Source of the DNA: Planctomycetaceae bacterium
GTDB lineage: Bacteria; Planctomycetota; Planctomycetia; Pirellulales; UBA1268
Length of the DNA stretch: 9,095 nt
Direction: 5' to 3'
NCBI GenBank assembly: GCA_947453125.1
Contig: CANGGC010000050.1
Location: forward strand, 1-9,095
A program made the translations under genes and the position numbers. Position 1 is the first letter of the stretch, and the number at the start of each line of letters is the position of its first letter. Positions 5,942-9,095 of this stretch are shown in pieces. A model generated the notes under the pieces. It was not told where the DNA came from. It saw only the letters and a program-made list of their open reading frames with translations, and made no database searches.

Positions 5942-6982
5942 ATGAGCGACTCGACCGCCGCGGCCGCCGCCATCGATCGCTCCGCCCGGTTTGCCACCGC
6001 GGTACGGAGCCGAGTGGCCGAGGTGGTCGTCGGGCAGGATGAGGTGGTGGAGCGGTTGCTGGTCGCCCTTTTCACCGGCGGCCATCTCCTCCTCGAAGGG
6101 GTGCCGGGGCTCGCCAAGACGCTGCTCGTGAGCGTGCTTGCCAAGTCGATCGACCTCGACTCCAAGCGGGTGCAGTTCACGGTCGATCTCCTCCCGAGCG
6201 ACATCACCGGCTCCGAGATCCTCGATCCGCGCTCGGGAGAGTTTCATGTCGTGAAGGGGCCGGCATTCACGAACCTGCTCCTCGCCGACGAGATCAACAG
6301 GGCGGCGCCGAAGGTGCAAAGTGCGCTGCTGGAGGCGATGCAGGAGAGGAAGGTGACGATCGGCAGCGAGACGCTTCCGCTGCCGGCGCCGTTTCTGGTC
6401 GTGGCGACGCAAAACCCGATCGAGCAGAGTGGCACCTTCGAGCTCCCCGAGGCGCAGCTCGACCGCTTCATGCTCTGTCACCGCCTCACCTATCCGACGC
6501 GTGACGAGGAGCGCGAGGTCCTCGCCCGCAACGCCCGCCTCGGCGTCAAGCGGCTGGCGAAGGGGGCGGTGGTGCGGAGCGAGTTCGACGTCCTCGCCCA
6601 CGAGCCGGTGGGGACGATCGACGACCTCGTCGCCGCGATGGAGACGGTGCAGGAGGTGTTCGTGAGCGAGGCCTTCACCGACCACTGCCTCGAACTCGTC
6701 ACGCGGACCCGCGAACATCCCGCGCTCGATCTCGGCGCGAGCCCGCGGGCCGGGATCGCGCTGGTGAAAGCCGCCCGGGCCCGGGCCCTGATCCAGGGCC
6801 GCCACTACGTGACGCCCGAGGATCTCTTCGCGCTGGCCGGCGACGTCCTCCTCCACCGCATCCGCCTCTCCTACGAGGCGCTCGCCGACGGGGTGACGAA
6901 GGAGCAGGTGCTCCGCGAGGTGCTCAGGCCCCCCGGGGCCACGCTGCCAGTGGCGAGTCGACAGGGTCGGCCACACGCCTGA
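5942..6982 (+). CDS. MoxR-family AAA+ ATPase
   Basis: A 346-residue cytoplasmic ATPase of the MoxR family, thought to act as a chaperone for partner vWA-domain proteins encoded beside it. Family marks: GQDEVVERLLVAL at 31-43, Walker A GVPGLAKT (53-60), the MoxR insert around VQFTVDLLPSDITGSE (77-92), Walker B LLLADEIN (112-119), sensor 1 ATQNP (155-159), the EAQLDRF segment with its arginine finger (170-176), and sensor 2 in GASPRAG (265-271). All ATPase residues appear intact and the length is normal. The start at 5942 is preceded by GGTGA at 4 nt; an in-frame ATG at 5867 adds only residues without MoxR similarity and would overlap the candidate promoter. First gene of a plus-strand operon with DUF58, BatD-like and vWA genes. 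Confidence 0.96.
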   Translation: MSDSTAAAAAIDRSARFATAVRSRVAEVVVGQDEVVERLLVALFTGGHLLLEGVPGLAKTLLVSVLAKSIDLDSKRVQFTVDLLPSDITGSEILDPRSGEFHVVKGPAFTNLLLADEINRAAPKVQSALLEAMQERKVTIGSETLPLPAPFLVVATQNPIEQSGTFELPEAQLDRFMLCHRLTYPTRDEEREVLARNARLGVKRLAKGAVVRSEFDVLAHEPVGTIDDLVAAMETVQEVFVSEAFTDHCLELVTRTREHPALDLGASPRAGIALVKAARARALIQGRHYVTPEDLFALAGDVLLHRIRLSYEALADGVTKEQVLREVLRPPGATLPVASRQGRPHA

Positions 6983-6992
6983 TCGCCGCAGT

Positions 6993-6997
6993 GGAGG
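6993..6997 (+). promoter_or_regulatory. Ribosome binding site of the DUF58 gene
   Basis: GGAGG followed by GACG and then ATG at 7002 (4-nt spacing), inside the 19-nt gap after the MoxR stop codon. Confidence 0.65.
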
Positions 6998-7001
6998 GAC
7001 G

Positions 7002-7859
7002 ATGGAACTCGAGCTCCCCCCCGCGCCACTCCTCGACGCCAGTCGTTTTCAGGTGGCGATCCGCCGGCTTGCCGACAGCCTCGGCTACGGAACCGACCGC
7101 TCGATCTTCAAAGGGAGCGGCACCGAATACGAGCAGTCGCGGATCTACCAGCCCGGAGATCCGGTGAAGGCGATCGACTGGCGCGTGACGGCGCGCACCG
7201 GCAAGGTCCACGTCAAGGAGTACGAGGCCCCGCGCCGCATCCCCGCCTGGATGCTCGTCGACACCTCGGCCTCGATGACCGTCGGCAGCCGACGGCCGAC
7301 GAAGTACGAGACGGCGGTGACGATCGCCGGCGGACTGGCCCTGGCCTGCCTCGACAGGGCGAGTCCCGTCGGATGCCTCGGCGTCGGCGGTCGCACGATC
7401 CTCGTGCGGCCGACGCTCTCGCGGGTCTCGGTGACCGCCTGGCTCCATCGCCTCCGTCGCCACCGTCTTGACGAGCCGACCACCCTCGGCAGCGCCCCCC
7501 CTTTCCTCGAGCCGATGCTCCCCGAGCGTTCGCTCCTCTTCGTCCTCTCCGATCTCCACGATCAAGGCGCCGCCGCCGGGCTTTCCCGCCTGGCGATGCG
7601 GCATGATGTCTGCGTCATCATCCTCCGCGATCCGGCCGAGCGCGGCCTGCGGGGGGGATTTCTGCGCGGCCGCGAGGCGGAGACGGGGCGGGCGATCACC
7701 ACCGCTGGCCGGTTTGCCCCAAGCCTTGCCGAGACGCGGCTGGCGGCGCTTGCTGCGGCGCGGATCGACGGTCTCGTGGTCGATACCGATCGCCCCTACG
7801 CCGCGAGACTGCGCCTGTTGCTCTCCCGCCGTCGCCTCCTCGATGCGAAAGGGCGCTAG
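7002..7859 (+). CDS. DUF58 (vWA-like) protein
   Basis: A 285-residue soluble protein of the DUF58 family, which regularly follows moxR genes and is thought to be a partner of the ATPase; its biochemical role is not established. The family signature is clear: FKGSGTEYEQSRIYQPGDP at 36-54, then VKAIDWRVTARTGKVHVKEYE to about residue 75. A vWA-like core follows with a MIDAS-type D-T-S-A-S (87-91), where a metal ion could bind, and LFVLSDLHD further on. No membrane segment or signal peptide is seen. Start supported by GGAGG. The stop is 1 nt before the next start, so translation is likely linked. Length is normal and nothing is broken. Confidence 0.95.
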   Translation: MELELPPAPLLDASRFQVAIRRLADSLGYGTDRSIFKGSGTEYEQSRIYQPGDPVKAIDWRVTARTGKVHVKEYEAPRRIPAWMLVDTSASMTVGSRRPTKYETAVTIAGGLALACLDRASPVGCLGVGGRTILVRPTLSRVSVTAWLHRLRRHRLDEPTTLGSAPPFLEPMLPERSLLFVLSDLHDQGAAAGLSRLAMRHDVCVIILRDPAERGLRGGFLRGREAETGRAITTAGRFAPSLAETRLAALAAARIDGLVVDTDRPYAARLRLLLSRRRLLDAKGR

Positions 7860-7860
7860 G

Positions 7861-8622
7861 ATGGTTTTCCAACCGAGCCCGGTGATCCCATCGTCGAAGG
7901 TCGGCCGGCCGGTGCGGATCGAGAGCCTCGTGCTCCCGGGCACCCGCCTGGAGCCCAGGGCCGACGCGGAGCGGACGGCGCCTGTCTCGGTGCGGTGCGT
8001 CGATGTCGCGCCGCATGGCACGCTCCTCCGCTACACCTTCGAGGTCACCGGCTGGGAGCCTGGCGATCACGATCTGCGCGCGTATCTCGTCCGCGCCGAC
8101 GGGAGCACCACCGCCGATCTCCCCCCGATCCCGGTTTCGATTCAGAGCGTGCTCGGGGCGGGGATGCCACGCGTGGAGGCGCCACCGCCCGAGCCGCCGC
8201 ACCACCTCGGCGGCTACGGCCAGACGCTGCTGATCGCCTCGATCGCCTGGCTTGTCGGCCTCGGGCTTCTCCTCCGCGTTCTCCGCCGTGGGCCGGTCTC
8301 GTCCGGGCCTGCGGTGGCTCGTGCGTCGGCACAGGACCAACTCGCCCGTCTCCTTGCCAAGTCGCAGGATGGGAGGCTCGACGCGGCCGATGCCGCGGCG
8401 ATCGAACGGCTGGTGTACGACGCCTGGCGACGGGCGCTTCACCTCGAAGCCGCCGAGCCGCGGGCCCTCGTGGCGGCGCTGCGGTGCGACCGGCGTGCCG
8501 ACGCGGCGCTCGACCGCCTCGAGGCCTGGCTCCACGCCCCGGGCGGGCTCGACATGCCGGCCGAGACGGCGACGTTCGTGGGCACGCTCCTGCCACCGCG
8601 GTCGATGGAGACGGTGCCATGA
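7861..8622 (+). CDS. Single-pass membrane protein, BatD/DUF4381-like
   Basis: A 253-residue protein. Residues about 12-97 read as a beta-rich, Ig-like domain (VGRPVRIESLVLPGTRLEP, then LRYTFEVTGWEPGDHDLRAYLV), resembling the repeat units of BatD. A Pro-rich stretch (107-113, APPPEPP) leads to one membrane segment at 121-140 (TLLIASIAWLVGLGLLLRV) followed by RR, which favours a cytoplasmic C-terminus. The C-terminal part (157-253) is helical and Arg/Ala-rich (LARLLAKSQDGRLDAADAAAIERLVYDAW). No N-terminal signal peptide is present, so the beta domain would have to be moved across by the internal segment as a reverse anchor. The family name is tentative; the gene position between DUF58 and vWA genes is where DUF4381 or BatD-like proteins are often found. 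Start at 7861, 1 nt after the preceding stop, with AAGGG at about 8 nt. Confidence 0.85.
   Translation: MVFQPSPVIPSSKVGRPVRIESLVLPGTRLEPRADAERTAPVSVRCVDVAPHGTLLRYTFEVTGWEPGDHDLRAYLVRADGSTTADLPPIPVSIQSVLGAGMPRVEAPPPEPPHHLGGYGQTLLIASIAWLVGLGLLLRVLRRGPVSSGPAVARASAQDQLARLLAKSQDGRLDAADAAAIERLVYDAWRRALHLEAAEPRALVAALRCDRRADAALDRLEAWLHAPGGLDMPAETATFVGTLLPPRSMETVP
8607..8610 (+). promoter_or_regulatory. Ribosome binding site of the vWA gene
   Basis: GGAG 8 nt before the ATG at 8619, within the end of the preceding gene, whose stop codon shares the ATGA overlap. Confidence 0.6.
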
Positions 8623-9095
8623 GCTTCCTCCATCCCTGGGCGCTCCTCCTCCTGGCCATTCCGGCACTGCTGGTGTGGCGGATCTGGCGGCGTGGCGGCG
8701 GTCGCATCGTCCTTCCGGTCGATCATCATCCTCACTCGGGTGGCGGGTGGCTCCGCGCGGCGCTCGACAGCGCTGAATCGCTCCTTCCGCTGCTGGCGGC
8801 CGTGGGTATCGCCATCGCCGCCGGCCCGGTGCGCACCGCCGAGCCGAAGGCCCGTCGTGTCCTTACGAACATCGAATTCTGTGTCGATGTGTCGGGAAGC
8901 ATGCTCGCCCCCTGCGGTGAAGGCACGCGCTACGACGCCTCGATGGCGGCGATCGACCGCTTCCTCGGGGCCCGTGACGGCGACGCCTTCGGGCTCACCT
9001 TCTTCGGCACCTCGGTGCTCCACTGGGCACCGCTGACGACCGACACCTCGGCGATCCGCTGCGCTGTGCCGTTCATGAAGCCCGACAGATCGGAA
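8619..9095 (+). CDS. BatA-type von Willebrand factor A membrane protein, C-terminus beyond window edge
   Basis: The first 159 residues are visible and the frame is open to the right edge. The N-terminus is FLHPWALLLLAIPALLVWRIW (membrane segment about 6-22), a form typical of BatA-type proteins. A second membrane segment lies at about 54-69 (LLPLLAAVGIAIAAG). The vWA domain then starts, with RRVLTNIEFCVDVSGSM carrying the MIDAS D-x-S-x-S (Asp90, Ser92, Ser94), followed by TRYDASMAAIDRFL and DAFGLTFFG. The intact MIDAS suggests metal-dependent binding of a partner, presumably within the Bat complex beside MoxR. The vWA domain should lie between this segment pair and a third, unseen one. Start is the ATG of an ATGA overlap with the upstream stop. 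BatA versus BatB cannot be fully settled from this half. Confidence 0.93.
   Translation, partial: MSFLHPWALLLLAIPALLVWRIWRRGGGRIVLPVDHHPHSGGGWLRAALDSAESLLPLLAAVGIAIAAGPVRTAEPKARRVLTNIEFCVDVSGSMLAPCGEGTRYDASMAAIDRFLGARDGDAFGLTFFGTSVLHWAPLTTDTSAIRCAVPFMKPDRSE

Noticed and set aside
5546..6976. Minus-strand open frame of 476 codons opposite moxR
   Set aside because: Antisense to a gene with every AAA+ motif intact; its composition is His/Arg/Glu-rich and without family features.
7468..7860. In-frame extension of the BatD-like gene upstream into the DUF58 gene
   Set aside because: The added Ser/Pro/Arg-rich residues are an out-of-frame reading of DUF58; the ATG at 7861 directly after the DUF58 stop fits operon spacing.
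6924..8021. Minus-strand open frame of 365 codons opposite the DUF58 gene
   Set aside because: Antisense shadow of a clear DUF58 gene with no domain of its own.
7696..8667. Minus-strand open frame of 323 codons opposite the BatD-like gene
   Set aside because: Arg/Gly-rich antisense noise without domain features.

Overview
The window looks like chromosomal DNA from a member of the Planctomycetota, possibly Pirellulales-like (inference from gene content; there is no rRNA or other marker gene to place it). Three things point that way: a secreted S1-type sulfatase, a secreted cyclophilin whose N-terminus carries the planctomycete 'LEPR-XLL'-type element (here LAAEALESRHMMA), and a MoxR / DUF58 / BatD-like / von Willebrand A cluster. 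The DNA is very GC-rich, so long spurious open frames lie opposite and inside nearly every real gene. Eight protein genes are supported; the first and last are cut by the window edges. No tRNA, rRNA, CRISPR array, insertion sequence or phage gene was seen.

Region 1 (1-3260). A sulfatase gene runs leftward from a GTG at 957 and leaves the window. It is divergent from a 653-residue secreted cyclophilin-type peptidyl-prolyl isomerase (1196-3157) with an Ig-like domain, a HYDIN/choice-of-anchor-like domain and two fibronectin III domains. The 238 bp between their starts holds a strong inverted repeat in the isomerase leader. A perfect 16-bp stem terminator (3177-3219) follows the isomerase and probably also serves the convergent gene cluster to its right.

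Region 2 (3261-5732, minus strand, read right to left). An ECF sigma factor is followed, with a 14-bp overlap, by a single-pass membrane protein that fills the usual anti-sigma position. After an 86-bp gap without a terminator comes a secreted PDZ-domain protein with a Gln-rich linker. The layout suggests a small envelope-signalling unit: the sigma factor in the cytoplasm, a membrane regulator, and an exported PDZ partner. That role is inferred from layout, not shown.

Region 3 (5733-9095, plus strand). Divergent from the sigma factor across 209 bp is a tightly packed operon: MoxR AAA+ ATPase, DUF58 protein, a one-pass membrane protein with a BatD/DUF4381-like look, and a BatA-type vWA membrane protein that runs off the window. 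The gaps are 19 bp, 1 bp and a 4-bp ATGA overlap, so the genes are almost certainly co-transcribed. This is a widespread Bat-type system thought to link MoxR chaperone activity to vWA proteins at the membrane. It is not new in itself. The least described items here are the sigma/membrane-protein/PDZ trio and its shared promoter region with the MoxR-Bat operon.
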